15,948 nucleotides of DNA from Polyangiaceae bacterium (lineage in GTDB: Bacteria > Myxococcota > Polyangia > Polyangiales > Polyangiaceae): the NCBI GenBank assembly GCA_025936205.1, contig JAICTU010000183.1, forward strand, positions 1-15,948, in the 5' to 3' direction. The position numbers and the translations under genes were made by a program. Shown piece after piece: positions 6,073-13,348 of the stretch. Under the pieces are notes generated by a model. It was not told where the DNA came from, did no database searches, and saw nothing but the letters and a program-made list of their open reading frames with translations. Within the stretch, counting starts at the first letter, position 1. Each line of letters begins with the position of its first letter.

Positions 6073-6103
6073 GATTCCTCCAGCGCGAATGTGCTGAGGA
6101 ATC
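6073..6103. promoter_or_regulatory. Strong inverted repeat upstream of the metallophosphoesterase
   Basis: Arms GATTCCTC (6073-6080) and GAGGAATC (6096-6103) are perfectly complementary. Inside them AGC/GCT extend the stem by 3 bp past a bulged C, leaving an 8-nt loop. It could be an operator for a dimeric regulator acting on either divergent gene, or an RNA leader structure. No T tract follows. Confidence 0.45.
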
Positions 6104-6268
6104 TGTTTACAAGCGGCGTGTGTCGGCGGAGCCGCGCGGGCGGGCCGAGCCGCTCGCCGCTGCACACGAAGCCAGCAGAGCAGGGCGGCTGGAATCTGGT
6201 TCGGGACCCGCGCGCAGGTGTGCCATCGTTCCGCTGTGGAGCGGCGAAGTCGGCAGCAGGCCAAGCCT

Positions 6269-7207
6269 GTGGGTAACCTCCCCCCGAGTCGGGGCTGGCG
6301 ACTGCGGGCGTTGCTCTCGCTTGCTGCCTTGGCATTCGGTTGTCTGGCGTGGGCGTTCTGGATTGAACCCAGCCGCTGGGTGGTGCGCGAAGTCGCGCTG
6401 GACTTGCCACGCTGGCCCGCGGAACTCGGCGGCTTGCGAGTCGCACTGCTGTCCGATCTGCACGTGGGTTCCCCGTACTGGGATCTGCAGCGGCTGGACC
6501 AGCTGATCGAAGACACCAACCGAGAGCAACCGGAGCTGGTGCTGCTCGCCGGCGACTACCTGATCAACGGCGTGAAGCTGGGCAAGTGGGTGGATCCCGA
6601 GTCCATCGCGCGCAGCCTCGGCCGGCTGCGCGCGCCGCTGGGCACGCTCGCCGTGCTCGGCAACCACGACTGGTGGAACGATGGCGCCCGCGTACGCCGC
6701 GCGCTGGAGAGCCAGGGCATCGTCGTGCTGGAGAATGAGGTGTGGGCGCTCGAGCGCGCGGGCAGCCGGTTTTACGTCGCGGGGATCGGCGATCTGCTGA
6801 CGGGCCACGCCGACGTGCCGCGCGCCCTCGGGCAGGTGCCGGAGGGCGCGCCCCTCCTGGTGCTCAGCCACGAGCCCGACGTGTTTCCACAGATCGACGA
6901 TCGGGCCAGCCTGACCCTGGCGGGCCATACGCACGGCGGGCAGGTCTGTCTACCGCTCGTCGGCTGCCCGATCGTGCCTTCGGACTATGGCCAGCGCTTC
7001 GTCTCTGGGCACATCGTCGAGCGCGGCCGGCACCTGTTCGTGACCACCGGCGTCGGCACCAGCATCGTCGCCGTGCGCTTCGGAGTGCCGCCCGAGATCG
7101 CGCTCCTGTCGCTTGCCGCTACAGCTTTTCCCGCTACAGCTTTTCCCGCTACGGCGCCGGCCGCGCTGCGCGCTGGCGCAACGCCGAGATCAGCGCCGCC
7201 GCGGTGA
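6269..7207 (+). CDS. Membrane-anchored metallophosphoesterase (YkuE/LpxG-like)
   Basis: A calcineurin-like phosphoesterase with all metal-binding motifs. Numbering from the GTG at 6269 (312 residues): LLSDLH with D63 and H65, AGD at 94-96, GNHD at 131-134, SHEP with H201, and GHTHGG at 219-224. An uncleaved signal anchor (about 12-32) follows a few basic residues, so the catalytic domain should face the periplasm or outer membrane-proximal side. This layout is that of the YkuE group, some members of which act on phospholipid or lipid A precursors; the substrate here is unknown. GTG 6269 was chosen because AGCAGG lies 8 nt upstream; GTGs at 6236 and 6218 in the same frame are alternatives. The family normally ends after the PPEIALLSL stretch. 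Here about 30 extra Ala/Pro-rich residues follow, starting with a 15-bp tandem repeat (ATAFP twice) and overlapping the opposite histidine kinase gene by 59 bp. Confidence 0.88.
   Translation: MGNLPPSRGWRLRALLSLAALAFGCLAWAFWIEPSRWVVREVALDLPRWPAELGGLRVALLSDLHVGSPYWDLQRLDQLIEDTNREQPELVLLAGDYLINGVKLGKWVDPESIARSLGRLRAPLGTLAVLGNHDWWNDGARVRRALESQGIVVLENEVWALERAGSRFYVAGIGDLLTGHADVPRALGQVPEGAPLLVLSHEPDVFPQIDDRASLTLAGHTHGGQVCLPLVGCPIVPSDYGQRFVSGHIVERGRHLFVTTGVGTSIVAVRFGVPPEIALLSLAATAFPATAFPATAPAALRAGATPRSAPPR
7116..7152. repeat. 15-bp tandem repeat at a convergent gene junction
   Basis: The unit CCGCTACAGCTTTTC occurs at 7116-7130 and 7131-7145, with a third partial copy at 7146-7152. On the plus strand it encodes ATAFP repeats at the end of the metallophosphoesterase. 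On the minus strand each copy carries TAG in the frame of the histidine kinase (7149-7151, 7134-7136, 7119-7121), so the kinase stop codon is present three times in frame, 5 codons apart. Confidence 0.9.
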
Positions 7208-9014
7208 AGGGCTTGTGCACCAGGATGTCGCTCTCGCCCAGCTGCACGCGGCTCTCCACGAAGTCCGCGGGATAGCCCGACATGTACACGACCGGCAGCT
7301 CCCGCCCGCGCTCGCGCAGGCGCCGCACCAGCTCGGGCCCGCTCATGGCGGGTAACACGACATCGGTGAGCAACAGATCGAACTGGCCCTCTTCGATGCA
7401 GGGCAGCGCTTGCTCCGCGGACATGGCTTCCGTGACCCGAAAGCCGGCGCCGATCAAGATGCGCTTGGTCAGCTCCCGCACCATCTTCTCGTCTTCCACC
7501 AGCATCACGCGCAGGCTGGACGTCGGCGCCTCGCTGCGTGGCTCCGGCGCCTCGCTGGCAGCGTCGGGGACCTGATCGGTTGCTGGCAAGTACACCTCGA
7601 AGCGCGCGCCGCCGAGCGCGCCCGAGCACACCCGGATTCGCCCGCGGTGCTGCTCGACGATGCCTTGCACCACGCTCAGCCCGAGACCGCTGCCCTGGCC
7701 CGGAGCCTTGGTCGTGAAAAAGGGCTCGAAGATGCGCCCGCGCAGCTCCTCCGGTACCCCGGGACCCGAGTCCTCCACCGCGAAGCGGATCTGCTCCGGG
7801 ACCTTCTCGCTGCCGCCGAGACTCTCCGGCAAACGGACCTGTGCGGCGCTGATCTCGATCCGCCCGCCCTCGGGCATGGCTTGAGCCGCGTTCACGAGCA
7901 GGTTGGTGAGCACCTGATGCAGCTGCGTCACGTCCACCAGCACGCGGCCCCGGCATTGAGCTGGCACGAGCTCGATCGCCACGTTCTCGGGCAGTGTACG
8001 CCGCAGCAGGCCCACCACGTCGTTCAGCACGTTCGCCGGTGCCACGGGGCGCGGCTGCAGCGCCTGCCGGCGCCCGAACGCGAGCAGCTGCCGCGTCAGG
8101 TCCGCGGCGCGCAAGGTGGCGCTGCGGATCTGCTCCAGATCCCGCTGATCTTCGCCGGGGCGGAAGCGGTCCTTGAGCATCTCGCAGCAGCCCAGGATGC
8201 CGGTCAGGATGTTGTTGAAGTCGTGCGCAATCCCGCCCGCGAGGCGCCCGACGACGTCGCCGCGCTGCGCTGCGCGCAGCTGGTCTTCCAGCTCGCGCAC
8301 GCGCCGCTTCAGCGCCAGGTCTTCCGTGATGTCGCGCGCGCCGCCCATGGAGATCAGCGGCAGGCCCGCCGCGTCGTAGGTGGAGCCGCCGAAAACGTGG
8401 ACCCGACGGTAAATGCCCTCCGCATCGGCCACGCGCAGCTTGCCGTCGTAGGGCAGGTGCTCGGCGATGCCGCGCTGAATCTCGGCGGCCAGCTGTCCGC
8501 GGTCATCGGGATGGATGCGCGAGAACAACAGGGCGGGAGAAAGCTCCACGTCTGGTCCGAGGCCGTGCAGCGCGCGCGCCAGCGGCGACCAGTCGAACTC
8601 ATCGGTGACCCGATCGTCCATCCACAGCCCCACGCCGCCGATCGCGAGCATGCGCGCGAGCGCCTGCAGCACACCGCCCGGCTGCTGCTCCAGCACCTCG
8701 CGCCCGCTCGCGGCGCGCACCGAGAGCCGCGCGCCGCCCGGCTGCGCTTCGAGCTGCGCGTGCACCCAGATGCGCAGGCCGCTCAGGCTGCGATGCAGCA
8801 TGACGCGCTCGAAAGGGCAGCCGGAGACCACCGAGCGCCAATGCTCGGACCAGTCGATCGGGCCGGCATCCGTCAGCAGCACCTCGGCGAGCGGCCGCCC
8901 CAGCACCGCCTTGGGCTCGAGCCCGTAGAGCTGCTGCGCTCCCGGGCTGATTTCGCTCACCGCCAGACTCGGCGACAGCTCCAGGAAGGCCTCCACGCTC
9001 GGCTCACCCACCAC
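7149..9014 (-). CDS. Hybrid sensor histidine kinase (PAS-PAS-HisKA-HATPase-REC)
   Basis: A 621-residue soluble hybrid kinase without membrane segments. Two PAS-like regions (about 10-100 and 125-235; the second has the PAC-like GGARDITEDLALKRRVREL) precede a NtrB-type dimerisation domain, GRLAGGIAHDFNNIL, with phospho-acceptor H264. The ATPase domain has N375 (NLLVNAAQAM), DSGPGV at 415-420, EPFFTTK at 430-436 and GSGLGL at 441-446. A C-terminal receiver (about 500-615) has E507/D508, D551 and K601, so all phosphotransfer residues are present. The start is one of two consecutive GTGs (9009-9014), with AGGTAGG about 9 nt upstream. The gene lies 120 bp after tag on the same strand and converges on the metallophosphoesterase. 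Its output may be intramolecular, or may reach another regulator such as the NtrC-type protein 1.3 kb away; that link is conjecture. Confidence 0.94.
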   Translation of the reverse strand: MVGEPSVEAFLELSPSLAVSEISPGAQQLYGLEPKAVLGRPLAEVLLTDAGPIDWSEHWRSVVSGCPFERVMLHRSLSGLRIWVHAQLEAQPGGARLSVRAASGREVLEQQPGGVLQALARMLAIGGVGLWMDDRVTDEFDWSPLARALHGLGPDVELSPALLFSRIHPDDRGQLAAEIQRGIAEHLPYDGKLRVADAEGIYRRVHVFGGSTYDAAGLPLISMGGARDITEDLALKRRVRELEDQLRAAQRGDVVGRLAGGIAHDFNNILTGILGCCEMLKDRFRPGEDQRDLEQIRSATLRAADLTRQLLAFGRRQALQPRPVAPANVLNDVVGLLRRTLPENVAIELVPAQCRGRVLVDVTQLHQVLTNLLVNAAQAMPEGGRIEISAAQVRLPESLGGSEKVPEQIRFAVEDSGPGVPEELRGRIFEPFFTTKAPGQGSGLGLSVVQGIVEQHRGRIRVCSGALGGARFEVYLPATDQVPDAASEAPEPRSEAPTSSLRVMLVEDEKMVRELTKRILIGAGFRVTEAMSAEQALPCIEEGQFDLLLTDVVLPAMSGPELVRRLRERGRELPVVYMSGYPADFVESRVQLGESDILVHKPFTAAALISALRQRAARPAP

Positions 9015-9134
9015 TGGGCAGCCTACCTGCTTCTGTTGCCATTCGCCACGAGCGAAAAGCGTACCCGCGGGGCTTGTTCGCTCCGTGTCGGTTGAGGTGC
9101 GAGAGGGCTCGCATCCGCCCGTCTTTCCAGCTCG

Positions 9135-9719
9135 TCAGGAAGCCCGCTGACGACCAGCGCTGCGGAAGCAACCGGCGACGTGGTCATTCACCAAGCCGAC
9201 CGCTTGCATGTAGGCGTAAATGATGGTCGAGCCCACGAAGTTGAAGCCGCGCTTTTTCAGATCTTTGCTCAGCGCGTCGGAGAGCTCGGTGCGCGCGGGC
9301 ACGCCCTGCTTCGAAGCAGGCCGGTTCTGGAGTGGCGCGCCACCCACGAACTGCCACTGATAGTCGGAGAAGCTGCCGAACTCCTCCTGCACCTTCAGGA
9401 ACGCCCGCGCGTTCTTCACCGCTGACTCCAGCTTCAATTTATTGCGCACGATACCCGGGTCGGCGAGCAGGCGCTGGATGCGCCGGCCGTCGTAGCGTGC
9501 GACCTTCGCGGGATCGAAGTCATCGAACGCCTGCCGGTACGCCTCGCGCTTGCGCAGGATGGTGATCCAGCTCAGCCCCGCCTGCGCCCCCTCCAGCAGG
9601 AGAAACTCGAATAGCGTGCGATCGTCGTGCACGGGGTTGCCCCACTCCTCGTCGTGGTAGGCGATCATCAGCGGGTCGGTGCCGCTCCATTCGCAGCGTT
9701 TCTTCTCCTTCGCAGGCAT
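9135..9719 (-). CDS. tag: DNA-3-methyladenine glycosylase I
   Basis: The protein closely follows E. coli Tag, the enzyme that excises 3-methyladenine from alkylated DNA. Numbering from ATG 9717-9719 (194 residues; E. coli 187): KKRCEWSG with Zn ligand C9, YHDEEWG with H22, the conserved LEGAQAGLSWITIL with catalytic-pocket E43, DALSKDLKKRGFNFVG, and VNDHVAGC with Zn ligands H180 and C184. All four zinc ligands are present. A second in-frame ATG at 9744-9746 would add nine residues (MARLLTLRG), which the family lacks; neither start has a strong ribosome binding site. It is divergent from the phosphatase gene at 9813, with a short GC hairpin between them. The histidine kinase gene follows 120 bp downstream and may be co-transcribed or separate. 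Confidence 0.96.
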   Translation of the reverse strand: MPAKEKKRCEWSGTDPLMIAYHDEEWGNPVHDDRTLFEFLLLEGAQAGLSWITILRKREAYRQAFDDFDPAKVARYDGRRIQRLLADPGIVRNKLKLESAVKNARAFLKVQEEFGSFSDYQWQFVGGAPLQNRPASKQGVPARTELSDALSKDLKKRGFNFVGSTIIYAYMQAVGLVNDHVAGCFRSAGRQRAS

Positions 9720-9753
9720 GCCCCGTAGCGTAAGGAGACGGGCCATGGGGTCA

Positions 9754-9771
9754 AGGGGTCCCTCGACCCCT
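9754..9771. promoter_or_regulatory. Hairpin in the tag/phosphatase divergent promoter
   Basis: AGGGGTC (9754-9760) and GACCCCT (9765-9771) form a perfect 7-bp stem with loop CCTC. A further GGGGTC directly precedes it at 9747-9752, so the 3' arm has two possible partners. It lies in the only space available for promoters of both genes, which fits an operator or an RNA structure for either. Confidence 0.4.
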
Positions 9772-9812
9772 AGTCACTGGCTCCGCGCTGGGAGATTCGC
9801 TAGCTTTCTCGA

Positions 9813-10313
9813 GTGACGCATCCAGATGAGACGACCCTCCACGTCTGCTTTGTCTGCCTCGGCAACATCTGCCGCTCGCCGACGGCGGAGGGCGTGGTGC
9901 GGGGGTTGCTGCGGAAGGCGGGGTTGGAGCGGAAGGTCGTGGTGGAGAGCGCTGGGACCGGCGACTGGCATGTCGGGGCGCTGCCGGATCGGCGGGCGCG
10001 GGCGGCGGCGCAGCAGCGGGGGGTCGATCTGGTGAGCCGCGCGCGGCAGTTCGTACGCGCGGACTGGCAGCGGCTCGACTACGTCCTGGCCATGGATCAG
10101 GCGAACTTCGACGCGCTGGCGGAGGCGGCGCCCGATGACGCGGCGCGAGCCAAGCTGCGTCTGTTCCGTTCGTTTGATCCCGCGGCGCCGCCGGGGGCGG
10201 AGGTGCCGGATCCGTACCATGGCGGGCCCGAGGGCTTCGAGCAGGTGCTGGATCTGTGCGAGGCCGCGGGGGCGGGGCTGGTCGAGGCGCTGCGGCGCGA
10301 GCACGGGTTGTGA
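9813..10313 (+). CDS. Low-molecular-weight protein tyrosine phosphatase family protein
   Basis: A 166-residue protein with the complete LMW-PTP signature: P-loop CLGNICRS (C15 to R21-S22), catalytic nucleophile C15 and backup C20, and the general-acid loop DPY at 133-135. The length is normal for the family (about 150-165). The start is GTG (9813) with no strong ribosome binding site. The stop codon overlaps the GTG start of the fructosamine-kinase-family gene (GTGA), so the two are translationally coupled. In animals the LMW-PTP-A enzyme has been reported to act as a protein-ribulosamine-5-phosphatase, and bacterial homologues next to FN3K-type genes have been proposed to do likewise. The pairing therefore suggests sugar-phosphate deglycation rather than, or as well as, phosphotyrosine removal. 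No tyrosine kinase gene is nearby. Confidence 0.93.
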   Translation: MTHPDETTLHVCFVCLGNICRSPTAEGVVRGLLRKAGLERKVVVESAGTGDWHVGALPDRRARAAAQQRGVDLVSRARQFVRADWQRLDYVLAMDQANFDALAEAAPDDAARAKLRLFRSFDPAAPPGAEVPDPYHGGPEGFEQVLDLCEAAGAGLVEALRREHGL

Positions 10314-11170
10314 ACGCGGCGACACGCGCGGCGCTGGCGCGGGCGTTGGGCAGCGAGGTCGCGCTCGTGCGGCCGCTCGCGGGTGGGGACATCAATCAGG
10401 CCTTCGAGCTCGAGCTCGCCGATGGCCGGAGCGTGTTCGTGAAGACGAATGCCGCGGCTCCCGCAGGGTTCTTCGAGGCGGAGGCCAGTGGCTTGCGCTG
10501 GCTCGCCGAAGCGCGGGCGTTGCGGGTGCCGGAGGTGCTGGCGGTCGGTGGAGCCGAATCGCCATTTTTGGCGCTGGAGTTGCTCGAGTCGTCGGCACCG
10601 GCGCCGGGCTTCGACGAGCGGCTCGGGCAGGGCCTGGCGCGTTTGCATGGCTCTGGTGCAGCGAGCTTCGGGCTTGCTGCGGACAACTTCGTGGGCTCGC
10701 TGCCGCAGCTGAATCAGAGTCGGCCGAGCTGGGCGGAGTTCTATCGCGAGCGCCGGCTCATCCCGCTGCTGGAGCGCGCGCGCCGGCGGGGGCTGCTCGA
10801 CGCGGAGTTCGAGCGCGCGGCGGAGCGCGTGCTCGCCCGGCTGGAGCAGCTGGTCGGTCCCAGCGAGCCGCCCGCGCGGCTGCACGGGGATTTGTGGGCG
10901 GGCAATCTGCACGTCGCCCGCGGCGGGGAGCCGACGCTGATCGATCCTGCGGTGTACGGCGGTCACCGCGAGATCGATCTGGCCATGATGCGCCTGTTCG
11001 GGGGTTTCGGGCCGCGCGTGTTCGCGGCCTATGCGGAGAGCGCCCCGCTGGCGCCGGGCCATGCGGGGCGAGTGGCGCTGTACCAGCTGTATCCATTGCT
11101 CGTGCACGTGGTGCTGTTCGGGGCGGGCTACGTGTCGCGAGCGCGTTCGTGCTTGCTACCGTACCTGTGA
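10310..11170 (+). CDS. Fructosamine/ribulosamine 3-kinase family protein
   Basis: A 286-residue protein of the FN3K/YniA family, which phosphorylates the 3-hydroxyl of ketosamine adducts on proteins so that the adduct falls off. Visible motifs are RPLAGGDINQAF at 21-32, the ATP-binding region VFVKTN (K46), LLESS, GLARLH, the catalytic loop HGDLWAGN at 192-199 (D194) and the metal-binding IDPAVYGGHREIDLAM at 211-226. The end (LYQLYPLLVHVVLFGAGY) is also typical. The start is GTG 10310, overlapping the upstream phosphatase stop by 4 nt; the longer frame from 10256 is Arg/Gly-rich and lies inside the phosphatase. With the phosphatase it forms a two-gene unit whose likely job is repair of proteins glycated by ribose-5-phosphate or erythrose-4-phosphate. 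Substrate choice cannot be read from sequence. Confidence 0.93.
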   Translation: MNAATRAALARALGSEVALVRPLAGGDINQAFELELADGRSVFVKTNAAAPAGFFEAEASGLRWLAEARALRVPEVLAVGGAESPFLALELLESSAPAPGFDERLGQGLARLHGSGAASFGLAADNFVGSLPQLNQSRPSWAEFYRERRLIPLLERARRRGLLDAEFERAAERVLARLEQLVGPSEPPARLHGDLWAGNLHVARGGEPTLIDPAVYGGHREIDLAMMRLFGGFGPRVFAAYAESAPLAPGHAGRVALYQLYPLLVHVVLFGAGYVSRARSCLLPYL

Positions 11171-11173
11171 GGC

Positions 11174-13090
11174 TCAGCGCGCGAGCAGCTCGAGGCGCGG
11201 CCGCTCGAGCACGATGCTGCCGCGCTGGATCGGTGTGCTGACCGGCGCGGGCAGCTGCCAGAAGATCTCGTGGACCTGGTTGTCGCTGCCGCGGAATATG
11301 ACGTGCTGGCTGCGATCGCTCTCCACGCTGAATGCGCTCGGCGTATCGGAGGCGTCCGGAGCTCCCGCTTCGGAGGTCAGGTCGGCGTGCGCGGGCACGC
11401 TGCCGCCGGGAGCCCAGACCAGCTCGTGCAGGTGGTTGTCCGCGCCACGGTAGACGACGTGTTTGCTGTTGGTGGAGGCGCTGAAATACGCGGCGGGGTC
11501 GCTAGCGGCCGCGGGCGCTCCGGCGGCGGCGCTGAGATCCCAGGCCTGCACCGGGGCGACGCCCACCCACCAGAGCTCGTACAGGTGGCCGTTGCCGGCG
11601 CGATAGACGATCTGGTGCGAGTCATCGCTGCGCCGGTAGTAACCGGTCGGTTTGCCCGCGGCGTTCGGCGAGCCCGCGGAGCCCGAGAGGTCGTCGTGAC
11701 CGACCGTCCCCGTGGTCCAGTACAGGCTGTGGATGTGGTCGTCGCTGCCACGGTAGGCGACGATGCTCTCGTTGTTGGTGGGGTTGACGTAGGCGGAGGG
11801 ATCGCTGGAGGCAGGGGCAGCGCCCGCGGGCAGCAGACCACCGAAGCCCGGCGCGCCCGGACCAAGCCAGTACAGCTCGATCAGCTTGCCGCCGGAGGCG
11901 CGATAGATCACGTGCGTCCAGCCGTCGGGGCTGACGTAGCCCACTGGCGTGCCCGCGGACTTCGGCGCGCCGGCAGCGGCGCTCAGCGCGTCGTGGCCGA
12001 CGGCCCCGCTATTCCAGTACAGGCCGTGCACGGCGCCGTCGCTGCTCCGGTAGAGCGCGACCTCGTAGCCGTCGCTGGACAGGAACGAGCTGGGGTCGCC
12101 CGCGGCTGCAGGCGCGCCGGCGAGGCCCGTCAAGTTGCTGGTGCCCGTGTTCGTGCCCTGCTGCCATAGCTCGCGCAGCTGGTTGCTCGAGTCGCGATAG
12201 ACGACGTTGTTCACGCCCAGCGCCGGGAAGGAGATGCCCGAGGGGGAGCTCGAGGCGCCGGGCGCGGCGAGCGGCTGAGAGCGTGCGCGGTAGCGGTACG
12301 GCGTGGAGACGCCGGTGTGGGAGTGGATCCAGTCGAGGTACGCCGAGACCTTGGTGGCGATGAACTCCTGGTTGGGCAGATCGCAGGCCGTGGTGTTGGC
12401 GCCCTCGGATGCCACACCTACGATCACGTTCTTGCCCGCTTGCAGGGAGACGAAGCCCGAGCCGCTGTCGCCCGGGCACAGCGAGGCGTCGGGGGATTTG
12501 GCGTACAGCTTGGTGGGGCTGTCTCCGAAGATGGTGCCGCGCAGCACGGCCACCGTGCCCGCGGGCAGCGTGTCGTTGTGATGGACGGTGCTGGCGACCA
12601 CGGCGTTCGTCCCCTCCCAGGTGGCGACGGGCGGCAGCTCGGCCGGCTGCAACAGCGGGTCCGGCGCGAGATCGGGGTCGAGCGGTGTGCGCAGCCGCAC
12701 CAGCGCGAGGTCGTTGTCGCCGCTGGAAGGGGCGTAGTCGGGGTGTACGAAGACCGAATTCTGGCCCGTCTGCTGCTCGGCGTGCGTCGCCACGCCGCTG
12801 GGGCTGGTGCGGTGGTAGGAGATGGTCGCGCCCTGGAAGGCGTTCTGTACGCAGTGAGCAGCGGTGAGCACCCAGCGCGGCTCGATCAGCGTGCCGTGGC
12901 AAGACAGGCTACCGCTCACGTGGACCACCCACGGGAACTGATCGTCGGGCTCCACGCTGCCGAGCACCACGTCTTGTGCGCGCGTCTCGGGGGCGAGGCC
13001 TTCATCGACGCCGCCGCCGGAACAAGCGAGCGCGCCGAAGGCGATGAAAGCGAGCGCAGCGTGGAGGGGGCGGGGAACTCGGACGAACAT
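11174..13090 (-). CDS. Trypsin-like serine protease lipoprotein with seven C-terminal propeller-type repeats
   Basis: A 638-residue protein. The N-terminus is a lipoprotein signal (LHAALAFIAFGALAC, acceptor C23), so the protein is probably anchored to a membrane. The S1 protease domain (about 42-260) has H79 in TAAHC, D127 in NDLAL and S209 in CPGDSGSG, an intact triad. A linker (260-290) leads to seven repeats of about 50 residues, each with a core like HVVYRGADNHLHELVW (near 296, 344, 393, 442, 493, 544 and 596) separated by AGAPxAAGxP-like turns. Seven Tyr/Trp-rich repeats suggest a seven-bladed beta-propeller of the lectin/DUF346 kind, which could bind sugars. The ATG at 13088-13090 has AAAGG 8 nt upstream; the longer frame to 13207 lacks this. 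It is divergent from the CheB-type gene and ends 3 bp from the FN3K-type gene. Confidence 0.9.
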   Translation of the reverse strand: MFVRVPRPLHAALAFIAFGALACSGGGVDEGLAPETRAQDVVLGSVEPDDQFPWVVHVSGSLSCHGTLIEPRWVLTAAHCVQNAFQGATISYHRTSPSGVATHAEQQTGQNSVFVHPDYAPSSGDNDLALVRLRTPLDPDLAPDPLLQPAELPPVATWEGTNAVVASTVHHNDTLPAGTVAVLRGTIFGDSPTKLYAKSPDASLCPGDSGSGFVSLQAGKNVIVGVASEGANTTACDLPNQEFIATKVSAYLDWIHSHTGVSTPYRYRARSQPLAAPGASSSPSGISFPALGVNNVVYRDSSNQLRELWQQGTNTGTSNLTGLAGAPAAAGDPSSFLSSDGYEVALYRSSDGAVHGLYWNSGAVGHDALSAAAGAPKSAGTPVGYVSPDGWTHVIYRASGGKLIELYWLGPGAPGFGGLLPAGAAPASSDPSAYVNPTNNESIVAYRGSDDHIHSLYWTTGTVGHDDLSGSAGSPNAAGKPTGYYRRSDDSHQIVYRAGNGHLYELWWVGVAPVQAWDLSAAAGAPAAASDPAAYFSASTNSKHVVYRGADNHLHELVWAPGGSVPAHADLTSEAGAPDASDTPSAFSVESDRSQHVIFRGSDNQVHEIFWQLPAPVSTPIQRGSIVLERPRLELLAR

Positions 13091-13247
13091 GGAATGACCT
13101 TTCTCGGACGGCGGCGACGCCGCATGCGGCGCTCGTGCCGCGCGTCCTGGTCGCCCTGATCGCAATAAACCTGCCACCGCAGAGTGCTCAGCAATTGCGC
13201 GAAACACCTGGGGTTATTCTTTTAGTGGCCGAGCGGCTTCGGAGGAC

Positions 13248-13271
13248 CGCACGCGTGCGCGCACGTGCGCG
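13248..13271. repeat. Alternating purine-pyrimidine tract of two adjacent palindromes
   Basis: All 24 bases alternate pyrimidine and purine, made of CG and CA/TG steps. The tract consists of two abutting palindromes, GCACGCGTGC (13249-13258) and GCGCACGTGCGC (13259-13270). Such sequence can adopt left-handed Z-DNA or cruciforms under negative supercoiling. It lies in the 258-bp region between the divergent protease and CheB-type starts. No other clear promoter elements were seen in that region. Confidence 0.7.
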
Positions 13272-13348
13272 GGAACGCGCGGTGGGGCGTTGCGCACGCG
13301 AGCCGGGTGCGCCTGGCGGTGGGATGCCGAAAGGCGCAGTTTGAGCGG

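Larger units (their letters stand above)
5909..6268. other. Divergent intergenic region (regulator / metallophosphoesterase)
   Basis: About 360 bp between the two divergent starts hold no convincing gene. It contains two inverted repeats (5917-5932 and 6073-6103), described separately, and is moderately AT-richer near 5940-5990 and 6060-6110. A TTGACT on the minus strand near 5975 could be a -35 box for the regulator, but no matching -10 was seen at the right distance. Two earlier in-frame GTG codons (6218, 6236) could extend the metallophosphoesterase into this region. Confidence 0.5.

Noticed and set aside
6107..6934. Minus-strand 275-codon open frame
   Set aside because: It is antisense to the metallophosphoesterase with its complete catalytic motifs, and has no motif of its own.
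7410..9095. Plus-strand 561-codon open frame
   Set aside because: It lies antisense to the full-length hybrid histidine kinase, shows His/Arg/Ala-rich composition typical of GC-rich shadow frames, and has no recognisable motif.
11270..12169. Plus-strand 299-codon open frame
   Set aside because: It is antisense to the protease repeat region; the repeating Val/Gly/Ala pattern mirrors the propeller repeats.
13265..13348. N-terminal extension of the CheB-type protein
   Set aside because: These codons cover the end of the alternating CG tract and have no counterpart in CheB proteins; the ATG at 13349 starts exactly at the first CheB strand.
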